64,000 nucleotides of DNA from Punica granatum (Eukaryota; Streptophyta; Magnoliopsida; Myrtales; Lythraceae). The number at the start of each line of letters is the position of its first letter. Within the stretch, counting starts at the first letter, position 1. The stretch spans positions 28,059,391-28,123,390 of the forward strand of contig NC_045129.1 in the NCBI RefSeq assembly GCF_007655135.1, given 5' to 3'. The notes under the pieces are model-generated. The model was not told where the DNA came from. It saw nothing but the letters and a program-made list of their open reading frames with translations, and ran no database searches. Positions 1-12,059 of this stretch are shown piece after piece. The position numbers and the translations under genes are program-made.

Positions 1-917
1 TAAGGCTCTCCGGTAGAAACCCACATGAAATAAAATGATAATTCAAAGAGTTCAAGTATTGGTTCAAGATTAAAAGCAACCTTACAATAGCAATAATTCT
101 TAGCGAACCAAATATGCTAGCGAACTTAGAAATGTGCTGTTATAATCTATTCAGGCTATAACTTCAAATTTAAAATATAATTAAGAGAAAAATGCCGCTT
201 TCTATAGGGCTTTCCGATTGAATTTTGAGTCGATATAGATGCACGAAAATATACACGTTGGACTATATCTTAACATACACCTATTCTTGTCAGTAAAAAA
301 TAAAGCATCTGTGTAAACCAAAGTTTGTATAGATGGATATCGTTAGTGCGAGCTAAATAAAGAAAAAGAGGAAAACCTTCAATTGTCACTAAAGCATACA
401 ATATTCCACGACATAATATAAAGCACACTAAGTGAACAACCATTGTATTTTCCCATTTTTCTAATCTGTGTATTTTAAATAAACATTTAACCCACACACA
501 CGATGAAATAAAGCATGTTCATTTTAGATCAAGAATTAAACATTGCCTGAACAAAGAGTTTATTGAAATATCTATATTTTACTATAGCCAAACAAGTTTC
601 TAGACATTTAATTTCATGTTGTCTGCAATAAGTCGTTGATTTGGTTCTCATATCAGCTACGCAGTACCTAAATCACTAGAAACACAAACAACAATTTTAA
701 GATATCGAATAAATAATAACATATGCAAGTTTATAGGACTGAGGCAGAATTCTAAATGGTCTTTACCACAAGAACTCTCATATCTCAGGCAAAGAAAAGG
801 AAGCAAATTTACAATAATTCTCGCAACTATATATCGGGGAAAAAAGTGATAAATGATCATGGCTACGGTTCTTTTGCTATGAAAGGACGAGCTTTGAATC
901 AAACCAAGAAATACTTA
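1..917. other. Non-coding, AT-rich stretch
   Basis: I see no gene here. All reading frames are short, have no recognisable domain and have the base composition of surrounding non-coding DNA. No terminal repeat or target duplication was found. Confidence 0.5.
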
Positions 918-919
918 TG

Positions 920-1678
920 GCCCGTTTGGTTGAGCGGAATTACAAAACAGATCCGGCCCAACTCTGACAGAATAGCAAAGCCCGCGTTTGGTTAGCCTTT
1001 TGGATCAGAATTACAAAACCGACTCCCTCTCAATTCTGTACGGACCAGGATTCTCCAATCCGCCCATTGTGCTCAGATTCCAATTCTTATGTGATCAGAA
1101 TAGGCCCAAAATGCGAAAGATCAGTTATGTCCCTATACTATTCATTAAAATTTCAAAATCTGCCACTCAATCCTCTCCCTCACCTCCGCCCATCGTGCTC
1201 CATCTCAGGAGATCCGACAGGACGTTCGCTCAGTGAAGAAACCGCCCGGACTCTCCACCTCACGACTTTCGACCAGACTATCCACCTCAGGACCTCCGAC
1301 TGGCGCCACTTCAGGACCTCTGACCGCACTCTCCACCTTAGGACCTCCACCGATCGCCCTCCACTAAAAACCCTAGCTCGTGATACAACCAAGGACGAGG
1401 CTCGCCATGAGCCCACGGAGTTCACCGTGTGGTCGGGAGCTCAAGTGTGCTCGTCCCCAAGTGCTCGTGTCTCCAATGCCCTCGTCGGGGACCGACAACC
1501 TCACGGAGGTCACTGCAATTACAGGGGCTTTCATGAGATACCGAACCTCGATCAACAGTGGCCCCTTTTTTCTATCTTGCAGTATTTTATTTTTCTTTTA
1601 AAAAGTAGAGGTATACGTGTCAAACCAAATATAAAATTCCGATTCTCAGTTTTATTATTCGCTCAAATCAAACAAACT
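920..1678. mobile_element. Non-autonomous DNA transposon of the GTTTGGTT type
   Basis: The left end (about 921-956, with GTTTGGTTGAGCGGAATTAC) matches the reverse complement of the right end (about 1637-1676, with GAGCG, AATAATAAAAC and CGG in the same order), giving imperfect inverted repeats of about 33 bp. A second copy of the left-end sequence lies at about 979-1023, so one unit may have inserted beside another. No transposase is encoded. No clean target duplication was found, so the superfamily (hAT is the usual one for this end sequence) is an inference. Confidence 0.45.
1250..1358. repeat. Degenerate tandem repeat, about 26 bp x 4
   Basis: Four diverged units built on CTCCACCTCAGGACCTCCGAC begin near 1251, 1279, 1304 and 1330. 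They lie inside the DNA transposon above and explain the open but repetitive reading frames on both strands (a recurring Leu-Arg-Trp pattern on the minus strand). Confidence 0.5.
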
Positions 1679-1689
1679 TAATTTTTCAC

Positions 1690-3140
1690 TCCATATTGCA
1701 CGAGAGTGCAAGATCTTGGCATAGTCTTCCCCAAAAGCATTGTCTTTACCAGAGTTTTCGATTTAAGGCCAGACATAGTCGACATCCAGTCCGACATTTT
1801 TGTATTTTCTTATTTCTACTTCTTAGAAGTCATTGTCTTTCATTTTGCTCTACACAAATTAATCCCTTCTAAATTTTCCCATGGCACTAGTTTCACAATA
1901 TTTTCATCTCTTCTCACTACACTAATCTCCCTCCTACCCAGCTGCTGCTTTTGTGACCTCTAATAGGGCCTACAACCCCTTTTTTCCTCTGTCCCTTAGG
2001 GCTCAGTCTGCTGATCCTCTTCTCGACCTTCTCTCATCTTTTGGCCTTCCCATTCCTCTAATCTCATTTTTCGCCAAAATTAGCTTCCCATCAGCGCTTC
2101 CTTTTTCTTTATGGTTGCCTTCTTCTCCTCTTCTTATGGCTCAAATGCTCGTCCCGATCTCTGGCCATGGATTTATCATATTGAGCTCTCTCTTAGCTTC
2201 CCTTGTTCTTATTATCCGTTGCTCGATTCTGTTTGTTGTGAAACAGCGCAGCCTCGAGCCGTTACCCTCATCACATTTAGATTCCGCTTCCTTGACCTCT
2301 CGAGGCCTTCTTTTACTAGGCTGCGCTCTTCAGCTCCTTTAAGTCACAATCTTTTTTAATTTTCTATAGAAATCTCTGCTTAGTGTTGGCCTTAGTGACC
2401 TCATTTCAACTCCAAACCATTCTCAACCTCTTCTTCATTCGGCGATGCCCCCTTTCTCCTACAATCACCTAGCTTCTCTTCGGTTTGTCTTACATTATAC
2501 GCTCTCCCTCCTGATGGACCACCGTTCTCTGTCGTGGCCAATAAAGCCTTTGTGACCCCCTCATGGTCGGCGTCCTCGATGCCTTTTGAGTTCTGGACTC
2601 CTTCTCTTTTGACCCTCCTCTCGGTGTCTTTATAAGTGGAGGCTACGACTACCAAAATCCTTGTGGAATCAACGGACAAGGAGAAGAATACTATATTCCA
2701 TGCAGATCTAATTTCACTGAGGTCCACTTTTACCCGACCTGACTTGTTCAACTCAGCCTAGCCAAAGGCCAAGGTTGCGTCTCTTCTACTTTCAACGAGC
2801 CCAAGCCTACATGTTGTCTCTCCAGCAGTTCTCTTCAATTGGACATGAACAAAACTAGTCTCTAGCATCGGCATCTTGCTCGGCCTGAAACAGACAATTT
2901 ATGGCCCTCGTTTTATTTATGGACCAATGCTCTTGTGAGGGAGTATTAGAGGAAATCAGAGAAGATACCGTAAAATATGATTTGATATGATTAGGAGATT
3001 GTGTATATGTGTGAGATCTCAAATATCTGGTAAAAATATATTTCCATTTGATGTACTCCGTGTCCATAAATAAGAATGCCCTCCACACTATTATGTGTGT
3101 GAGACATTCTCTTAATTTCCTCTTATTTAGTAATTCTATA
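1690..3140. other. No gene recognised
   Basis: Pyrimidine-rich, moderately GC-rich DNA with several short open frames on both strands. None has a recognisable motif or matching splice structure. It may be a relic of an old element or gene fragment, but nothing specific can be supported. Confidence 0.4.
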
Positions 3141-3189
3141 CTCCGGATATCTAATAACTATCGTAGTAACACATATATTAGATTGAGAT

Positions 3190-3345
3190 ATTTTCTTTTA
3201 TTGTTCAAATATTTCTTTGAAATCATCATATTTATCTCACTTATCATAATTTTTCCTTACTAATATAAATATTTATTTTATGATAATTAAACATGCGGTC
3301 CAACTATCGAGCATGCAGTCACATCTACAAATCCATGAACAAGTA
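3190..3345 (+). mobile_element. Truncated relative of the hAT MITE at 19.8-20.6 kb
   Basis: The segment reads in the same order as 20470-20610: the block with TTTGAAATCATCATA, then ATCATAATTTTT, then AATATTTATTTTA, then GCGGTCC, then a CCATGAAC...TACCC block. Both terminal inverted repeats are missing, so this is an internal fragment of the family rather than a complete insertion. Confidence 0.55.
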
Positions 3346-4305
3346 CCCCTTCCTGTTTAATATCCGAAGTGACAGTTAATTTTACTTTTATTCCATTTTC
3401 TAGGAGAGAGGGGATATGAGAAAATTTAATTTCTCATGTTTTAAAAATATTTTCATACAAATTTTCAAGAAAAAATATTTTCCATGACTTAAAAAAAAAG
3501 CTTTTAAATCAATTTGCATCTGGAAATACATGGAAAAGGGTCAAGAATGAGGTTCCTAGCAAGTTCAGGGTTAAAAGCGTTATTTCAACTTCCGAAACTA
3601 GTTTAAAATCAGCTCCGTTTTTTTGGAAAAATTAAGAACGGCCAACTGGTGGTCCTTGGACGCGTTTGCAGTAAAGGAAAATTACTTTTTCTACTCCAGC
3701 AGTTTTAAAAAATTACAAAATGGCCCCAACTCCTCTTCTCCAATAAATAGATAAATTTTCAGCATGAATGACTTTTAGCTCTTCCTCATGAGTTATGATT
3801 GGGCTGAAATTCACCTACACTGCCTCCCATTCACACCACACACTTGTTTTCCTAACAAATTGTCTTGTAGGGTCTTGATTAGGAGGAGGCTCCGAACCCG
3901 AGAAGGGCCTCATCGCCTGTCGTTCCTTGGAGGCTCCCATTTCGATTGGACCACCTATCTTTGCCACCCCCTTAGTAGGATCTCAAAGATTTTCACCTTC
4001 TCTGACTTACGACTTTGGTATAATTTCTAAAACCCGAGTCAGAATGTGAGAAGAATACTTAACTAGATTCTTGCTAAATTTTGGGCATAAAATCATTGGA
4101 CTGATAAAAGGTTCATAGGTTGTAAGAAAATGGGTAGCTAGGCCTCAAGGAGATGCTTGTGTATGATGAATGTATTGTTTGAGTCAGTTTCTTGCTTAGA
4201 AAAGTCGAGATATGAATAAAGATAGTATGCTTACCATGCATAATTGATAAAACCAACCTCTAGGGCCGTTCTCAACCCATGTATTACATTCTTGTGTGTT
4301 TTGGG
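3346..4305. other. No gene recognised
   Basis: AT-rich non-coding sequence without terminal repeats. The 80-residue open frame at 3788-4030 has no recognisable domain. Confidence 0.4.
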
Positions 4306-4306
4306 T

Positions 4307-4485
4307 AGGGATGGCAATTGGGCGAGTTGGTACAGGTAGTTCAGTTACCATACCTGCGTTGTGCTCATGGGTACCCGTACTAACCCGCCCTGCGCTTGAG
4401 CACGGGCAGAGATTAGGATACCATGCTTGCACCATTGCGGGTGCATGGGTATCCGCCCGACCCCGTCTTGTCTTGTCACGACATA
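4307..4485. mobile_element. Possible hAT-type MITE with a GGGATGGCAA end
   Basis: The sequence GGGATGGCAATTGGGCGAG, followed by alternating ACCCGCCC and CACGGGCAG motifs and ending near CCGCCCGACCCC, resembles the common plant MITE family that begins GGGATGGCAA and carries GGGCGGGT-type repeats. I could not define both ends or a target duplication. Confidence 0.35.
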
Positions 4486-5401
4486 ATTTATTTATTTTTT
4501 TTAAAAAAATAGACAATTAGAGCACTGATTAGGGTGAGTTATTAGCTTGCGAACTTCAAACCTATAATAGAACCCCTCAAACCAAGTTCTTTGGATCGTA
4601 GATTGATAAAAACCTTGGTGGATATTATCATGCTCCACATAGGAAACTTAGGTTTCTAGTTAGCCAAAATTAACTAGTTGCGACTCCTCTAAAATTCCAA
4701 GCTCGAAATCGGACGTCCCATGCCTTGTTTGGATTCCACCTTTGACACTAGCAGCCCAGGACTGGGGAGAGCCTAATGGGCCCAATTCGGGTCCAATGGA
4801 TCAACCCACGTCATTCTTCCATTTTTAAATTAAAATTGATATCGAAACATCTTTAATTGTATTGAAAACCTGAATTTATCATGTCGTGGGTAAATAAGTT
4901 CGATTTGAGTGGATTTTGATTTCTTGATCGCTTACAGCGAGTTCAAGAAGAATATTTGGTCCATGTGTGTTAAGTCTTAGGATTTGAGTTATTTAATGCA
5001 TAGTTCTATTAGATTAGGTAGGATATAATCAAGAAAAGAGCGATAACTTTTCATTTGGGTGGTATCTAAGTAGTGAGTATGAGAGTCTGAATTAATATGT
5101 ATATGTAGATCAGACTTTGAATAATTATAAAATCCTGGACCTTGTATAGGTGAGATCTTGAGTGAACACAAGTGAGAATGTGCGATAATGTGAGAAATTG
5201 TGGACTAGCCCAACAAGTCTATCGATAATTAAAAATGACAAACTATAGGCAAGTAGAGTATCGAAAGGGCGCATGGGTTTGGTGACCGTACGTAATAGAA
5301 CCCTCAAATCTTATTCTTTGGCTCAACACCAACTAATGAAATCCTAAATGGTATAGTATCATGTACCTTTCCAAACTCGGACAACTTATCTGTCCAATGT
5401 T
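4486..5401. other. No gene; two related 30-bp blocks
   Basis: Non-coding DNA flanking copia B. The block around 4567-4596 (AATAGAACCCCTCAAACCAA then TTCTTTGG) recurs in diverged form at about 5295-5322, suggesting a decayed repeat. Nothing else is recognisable. Confidence 0.4.
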
Positions 5402-6393
5402 CCAATTGCTAGTTTCACGGGGTTAACAAAAAAGTAAGATAAGGAGAAATTCAAAATTTCCTACTCTTGAAACTAGATTCCAAGACCTATTAGAAGAATA
5501 GGTGTAGATAAAACGTATCTCAAATTTTTCAAATCGTTGACCGAGTGTCTCAAGCGTAACACCTCTACAAATATCCACACCGATTTCGTTGACGAGTTTT
5601 CGAGATCGGCAGTGCTAGCGGCCAACGCTCAAAGGAAACACCGGTGCGACACCCAGAATTATTAGACTTGTGGACCTAATTTGAGTTGAACAATTCAATC
5701 CAAATTATGTGTGTATATATATGTGTGTGTGTACGATTACACACATATATGTGCTTATCTATATGTATATATGTAAGCAAACCCTTAGCCTTACTTATAG
5801 GCGTTTGGGGATTGCATTTGCTGATCCATGACCGGTGTGGGATTGAGGAAAATAAGCCCTCCATGAGCCATATGTATGGCTAAGTGTCATTAAACTACTA
5901 GTCCATGTGTGTTCCTACACATTCGCCATGTGTATGTATAAATATAGAAATATGAATGGCCCATGTGTATGTATAAGTGTATACATATGTATGGTCCATT
6001 TGCATGTATAAATCGGTCTAATAAATTGTGTCTAATTAATCGACCAATTTAATCTCATTAAATATCCGATTAATCGGTCGTACCTTAAATTGTGTCAAAA
6101 CATTCTGTTGATTTGGTCGTCGTGTGTGACCCTGTAAGTTCCCGATTATGTTGACAGTAATATCCAAATCTCTATTTCAATATTACAAACAGCGAGTGAC
6201 ATCTAGTAATACATCACTGCTACTCAAGTAATTGGAAAGTCAATTTCTCAAAGAATTTTGTGACTTGTGTTACCGTGTAGTATAATCCATTTGTCCTTTA
6301 TATCTCCATTGAGCCCAAGGCATGGTCGATATCATCCTTGTATGGCTCAATCTCTTTTTCTTGGTTTATTGAGTAAGTCTATCGGAACAAATG

Positions 6394-9300
6394 AGTTATG
6401 TACGGACCCGAATGTGGACTCTCGTCGAGGCCCACATCGCGCACTTTTGGATCGCGCGGCTTAGGAGTGTCCACCTTCCTGTGGGGACGCGTGACGGACA
6501 CACGTGAGAAGGAGTCGCCACTTATCATTTTACGACCCGAAGGTCGAGGGCAGATAAGTTACCCAGGTCTAGGGGTATGGAACACCTAGTTATTGTTAAG
6601 GCATTGATCTGTGTGGAACCGGAAAATCCGAGTTCGGGGGTTCATGTTACGTGCGGGCCTATATCCCACATGCCCTTTCAGTACTCTGGTTTTCTAGGCT
6701 TGCATGTTTTATTATTTACCGCGTGGATTAAGTTGCCACCGAAAATTCGGTGAATTAAACGATGTCGATGGAGAAGCCGAGAGAGAAGTAAACCCGTGTG
6801 TCGGGGAATTGGTTCACAATCTTACGTTACAGTTCATCGAACCATAGAGGTTGAATCCCTGAGTGAACCGAAACCGCGAGATCTTGGATTTACTTGTGTC
6901 TGGGCAAGCATTAGATCAATTCGATTAATTCGAATCTTGGACCGTTCGCTCACCGACTGTAATTCTTACAGAATAAATGTACAAAATAAAATCCTTACAA
7001 AACTCTCTAAAACAATAAATACAAATTACAAATGGTCGAATTCCAGCCAAATTGCTTTCGGTTATTATTCTGCTCCAACTCACTATGAGTTTAGGGAAAA
7101 ACTGAAGAAATGGAACTCGATGCACGCTCTCACTGAATAGGGAGTTGAACCCTGTGAGTGATGATTAGGGCGTTGGACCCTGTTGTACGATGATTAGGGC
7201 GTTGAACCCTAATATTATTCAGCCTAAGGATCAGGCTTGACTCGCATAGCAAACAGGTGCAGAAGATAACACGCAATATATTAATAACAGACAAAGTGTT
7301 TGTTATTGTCAAGTGTACGTGTTTTAACAAATTATTGATCCGAGGTATTTTGGCATGCAAATCCTACCCTAGACAAACAAGCACGAGCCAATGTTTTAGC
7401 ATTCGACTTTGGTTTGAAAACTTGACATATCAAGTGTCCAAGTCAAGTTTCGTGTGTGTGGATTGCTTTTACAGTGTTTCGGTGTTGTGACGCTGAAGTT
7501 ACACTGAATTCATCCAAAACTTGTGTTTTGACTCTAGATTCGGAACCTAGAGTTCCACCTAACCATTTTCTAACATTTGGTTAGGTCGAGTGAAATGATT
7601 AGTCAGGTAATTGTATTTTGATACAAAATATCCGACTAGCACCCTAAACGACGCTAAGATGACGTCAAATCATAAAATGATGTTTTTGCCCTTAATTTGA
7701 AAATTTGTTTTCAGAAAAAGGGGAACAACACAATACGAATTTGAAAGTATGAAGGTTTTGAAAAGGGCATTAACACCATTTTGTATTTCGTCGACGCGAG
7801 TTACAAATTAATATCCAATTCGTGCAAAGTTGTTTAGGATTGAATGAATTAACCGTGTGAGCGCCTGATTAACTCGTTCGTGGAATTAATGCTTAAGGTT
7901 GTTGCCGAATGCATTAATCGTGAAAACGATTCGTGATTCGATGACCGAGACGGTTTCACAAGGATCGAGGATAATTTGGTTAAACAACCAAAAATACTCT
8001 CATAACCGAATGAACCCGAATAAGTCATTGATATTCGAATCCATGCATGTTCGTTTGAAAGACATTTCATGTGAGGTTCTCGATGTAAATGAACTTGCAA
8101 ATTACACGAAATCCGAGAAACGGACTTCAAATGGGAAGAGGAGCCTCATGGAACCCGAATAACTCCATGAGACTCTCGGCCAATTCTCGTTGGAGAAAGC
8201 TGAGAGGTCTCATGACCCGTATTAGGTTCCACGAGGTTTCCCTATCTTGTTTTGAATTATTTCTCGCATGCTCAAACAACAAACACGATAAATGACACGT
8301 TTTTGACAAAAGCCGGTATTGTCATGATTTGTTTAACGCATTCAAACATGGAAGCATGCACAAACATGTTATTTACGGAGTCGATAAAACAATACCGGCT
8401 TCATGCATGCGGGAAAACTTAAAAATTCGGGAATCAACTCAAATTGGGGCAAGGAAACCGGTTATAACCCGAAAAACCAACAAAGGGGTCACGGTTACCT
8501 TTCCTCAAAGGAAATCCGTGAGCCTTTTTGGTCGTTCAGGTTTAAATCGGTCTCCTCGACTTCAATTTAAATGTTTCCCGACATGCTAGTACGTTAAACG
8601 ATGATAAACATGCATGATATAATAAGGAAACTGCATAATATTAAAGTTTGGAAGTAAAACTTGCATAAAAACGCCTTATGACTCCGTAAACACAACAAAA
8701 TGTAAAATTCCTAGCTTTTCTAAGTCGGGAATGGTCATACCTAGCCTCGAGGGTCGAGGACAAGTCGGAAAAATGGCTGGAAAAAGCTTGCTGGAATTCG
8801 GATGCTTGGGCGGTACTGTTCACCCGAGAAGGCGCCCGATTTTGGCTAGCTTGCACCGGTGGCTCGGGATGGTTGCATGAGCTGGCCCGGGCTATGACAC
8901 CTCCCTAGAGGGTGCTGGAGGTGACTACGAGTGGCTCGTGACGTGCAAGAACCTGCGTTAACTTGAAAAGACAAGAAAACTCGGTAAGCTCAAAACTGTC
9001 TTTTTTTTATCCGGTTTGGAAAAGCTTGAGTTTGAGTGGGTTTTAATGGGTTGCTTGATGGCTCCTTCCTCCCGGAAGACCTTTGGGAAGTGTATGAGGA
9101 TATGTACGAGTTAGATCTCCAAGAATGGTCCGGTTTAAGATTTGGCACGGTGTACAAGTCTGCTGCCACCTGGGATCCGAATCTGGACAGATTCTGGACC
9201 GGTACTGACCACACCTGATTCGGGCTGTTGGAGGCTTCAAACTTAAAATCTAAGCTCGGAAATGGATAGAGGGGGTCGAAAACATGTGGGATATGAAGTT

Positions 9301-11266
9301 TGGTGAAGTTCCGAGTTAAATCAGAAAGATGGTTGCCGAAAAGCCGGGAAAGCTTAAAAGGGACTCGATTCTGGACAGGTCTGGAACGGTGGGCTGGAGG
9401 CTTCAAATGCTGAAACTAACCCCAGAAATGGACTCAGGAGGTCGAATACATGTGGGATATAAAGTTTGGTGAAGTTTGGATTTAAGCCGGGATGATTCCG
9501 ACTTAAGTCTTTGATGTTCTTGCTTGGTATTTGCTGAACTAGAACTGCGATTTTTCTGAGTTCTTGAGAGGATTTCAAGAGTGAGAAAGCTAGAGAGATG
9601 ATGTGTGTTGACTTGTGATTAGCTTTATGATATAAAATGCATATATAGACTAAGCCTAATGACAATTAAGTGAAGAAAAGTGCAATTAAAGCATGATTAA
9701 AGAGGTGGGTGGCTAGCTTAGAGAAAAATCAACCAAATCCTCTTCCATTGCATTGATGAGGAAGGGATAAGAGCATTGATGGGCATTTATGAGGATGGAG
9801 TGTAAGAATGGAATGGTAGGCTTGATATTTCCATGGAAGGATAAGGCAAGTTGCAATGGAGAAGAAGACAATGGACATGGACGGCAATGGGCATGGGTGA
9901 GGCAGCAATGAGTTGGCCGTGGGTCCCACGGGTCGTGAGGTAAGTTCGGGCCAAAGTTCGGGTCTCGATTGATCGCGTGTTTGAGGTTCGTGGATCAAAC
10001 GAACGTCAAATTGTCGTTGCGCGTGCAAAAATGATTTAATCGAGCCCAAGATTGACAATATTCGTGGAAAATTGCCAAATATCTGTATGAGGCTCGGAAG
10101 CCGGTTTTGCTCATTTTAAGCATTCAGAGCGAGGTTACCCACTTTTGACAGCATACTTGTATCTGCATCCCATGTCGGTCATTTTGACATAAATTGTCAA
10201 ATCACGTGGGCACTTGACCCTTAAGCCGGTAATACAAATATGGAGCTGGAGATGTTCTACGAGGTCGAAATTGGATTTCTCATATTGCTATCTGAGTTGC
10301 TTGGGCGATCCGGAGATCACTGTGATCTCTGTTTGTCGAGATTGGACCTCTAAGGACATGAAAAGTGCATCTAAGACTCTTAAAGCACTGCTCGGGAGGT
10401 CTAGATGAGTTGTGTGATTCATTCCGACGATTCCACATTGAGCCTTGGGAAGGCTAACACTGTGTAAGGTAGGCATCCGGCGTCAAGTTTCCCCAAAGAG
10501 GACCTCCGGATATGAATTTCCACTGAAAATAGAATTTTGTGCTCCTCGGAGGTTACTCGGGAAACCGAAAAGGGTTTTGCTGTCTAATTTGCCCAATTGC
10601 GTCTGTCCGCTGGAGTTTTTGGGGCAATACAGGGTCAACTTCGTTTGCCATTATTCCATCAGATCAGTCTCCAGTTATGCTCTTCCGAAGAGGGGTATGC
10701 CCGTTTTATCACTCGGAAGTCATTCGAGGTGTCTGTATGGCTTCCAAAAGACAATCTAAAGCGCTGCTCGTGTTCTGTATGCTTGTGGGGTATGGCCGCA
10801 TCTGATATTTGGAATTAACTTTTCTCTGAGAAACCGGCATTTTTGGACTTCCACGGAAAAGTTGTCTGTATACAGAAAGTTGTTATGTATAGAGCAGATG
10901 ATTTGCGAAATACGTTTAAAGACACTTTTCATCTGTTTGGCATCGATGTGGAATTTTGAAGTCCAATATTGGCTATCTTCCGATGGACGAGTGAACTATT
11001 GGAAAATAGGATTGTCCATGTGGTACGCTGGAAATGCCGGTTTTAGACGTTATTGAGCTCTCTAGTCACTTTGTTGCCCTTTGGTGACCCTTGGAGTCCT
11101 TATGTCGTGTGTACATGTTATCTGCTCAATTTTGCTGACTTGAGGATGAATAGTGATTTCTGGCTATGCCGAGTCGTTTTTCTGTGATGATGCTCAAGTT
11201 GTGACATGGACCACTGCCGATAATGCAGTTCAACTTGGTGAGCCAAAATGGGGTGCTGACAAGTTC
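6394..11266 (+). mobile_element. X1: 4.9-kb TG...CA LTR-like element without genes
   Basis: The element is 6399-11261, from TGTACGGACCCGAATG to GGGGTGCTGACA. Flanks are AGTTA (6394-6398) and AGTTC (11262-11266), a 5-bp target duplication with one mismatch. The undamaged 5' LTR of copia B shows the empty site (GAACAAATAAGCTCGATATC near 15896-15915). It shares its start, several internal blocks (the ACGACCCGAAGGTCGAGGGC block, the GAATAAATGTACAA block) and its end with X2 and X3, but is clearly diverged. I saw no long direct repeats at its ends, no primer-binding site and no conserved protein, so it is either a solo LTR of a very large LTR element (Ogre/Tat-like gypsy elements have LTRs this long) or a gene-less retroelement. 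Confidence 0.75.
9233..9565. repeat. Tandem duplication in X1, period about 166 bp
   Basis: The block containing GGCTTCAAA (9233) and ACATGTGGGATATGAAGTTT (about 9282) is repeated as GGCTTCAAA (9399) and ACATGTGGGATATAAAGTTT (about 9448). The copies are diverged, so this is an old duplication in the element. Confidence 0.6.
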
Positions 11267-11511
11267 GATATCCCTATATCGACTCATTTGAGTATATGTA
11301 TACACTCTTAGACTCTATCCATCAAGTGGCCGTAAGATATCACTCCCGTTTTGTAAGAGAGACAAATTCTATCTTGGACGTTCACATTCCTTTCCATGGC
11401 AATACCCAATAACTATCTTTATAACCAACCTATTACGGTGGCGTTTGACGTATCAAAGTATACAACATTACATGTAGGAATCCATGGAGAACTCAAGTCA
11501 AAGGACTACTA

Positions 11512-11699
11512 CACTACAATCACTATGAGATTTGCTAATGACAATCACGTAACAACCCATGTAGCAATCTCATGGCGAGTTAGTCCAATACACATTACTC
11601 TTAATCACTACAATCACTATGAGATTTGCTAATGACAATCACGTAACAACCCATGTAGCAATCTCATGGCGAGTTAGTCCAATACACATTACTCTTAAT
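11512..11699. repeat. Perfect-looking tandem duplication, 94 bp x 2, in copia B 3' LTR
   Basis: CACTACAATCACTATGAGAT begins at 11512 and again at 11606. The two 94-bp units look identical by eye. The 5' LTR (about 16160-16255) has one unit only, so the duplication arose after copia B inserted. Confidence 0.8.
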
Positions 11700-12059
11700 G
11701 TATACCTGTGGTGTGACTTGATTTCTCCACATCCATGACCTATGAGACTTGGTCATCAATCAATACCCACACTAGTCTAACTGTATTATCGTTGTCATAA
11801 TTAACGATAATACTTTGACTAGAGACATTTAGGAATAATGTTTAGTAATTATAAGATCTCACAATCAAGTCACACTTGATGCCTATTGAACCTACTATTC
11901 CAAGGATATTATTGTGTAAAATCATATTCAGCACAATCCACACAATAACAAAAATGCCTCGTATTATAATGAAATACATGTCATATTACGGAATTGATGA
12001 CAGATTGTCTCTAGGGTATACACCAATTCCCAACAATCTACCACTTGCACTAGTGCCAA

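Larger units (their letters stand above)
5407..12035 (-). repeat. Copia B 3' LTR, split by element X1
   Basis: It begins TGCTAGTTTCACGGGG and ends CAATTCCCAACA on the plus strand, the reverse complement of the copia A LTR ends. The LTR is interrupted between 6398 and 11262. Removing the insert leaves about 1.76 kb, the length of the copia A LTRs. Confidence 0.88.

Noticed and set aside
1067..1681. 204-codon plus-strand frame
   Set aside because: It spans a short tandem repeat and the end of a MITE. No motif, and the opposite strand is equally open.
8990..9665. Minus-strand frames of 138 and 103 codons in X1
   Set aside because: They come from the internal 166-bp duplication of a non-coding element. 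X2 and X3 show no conserved counterpart.
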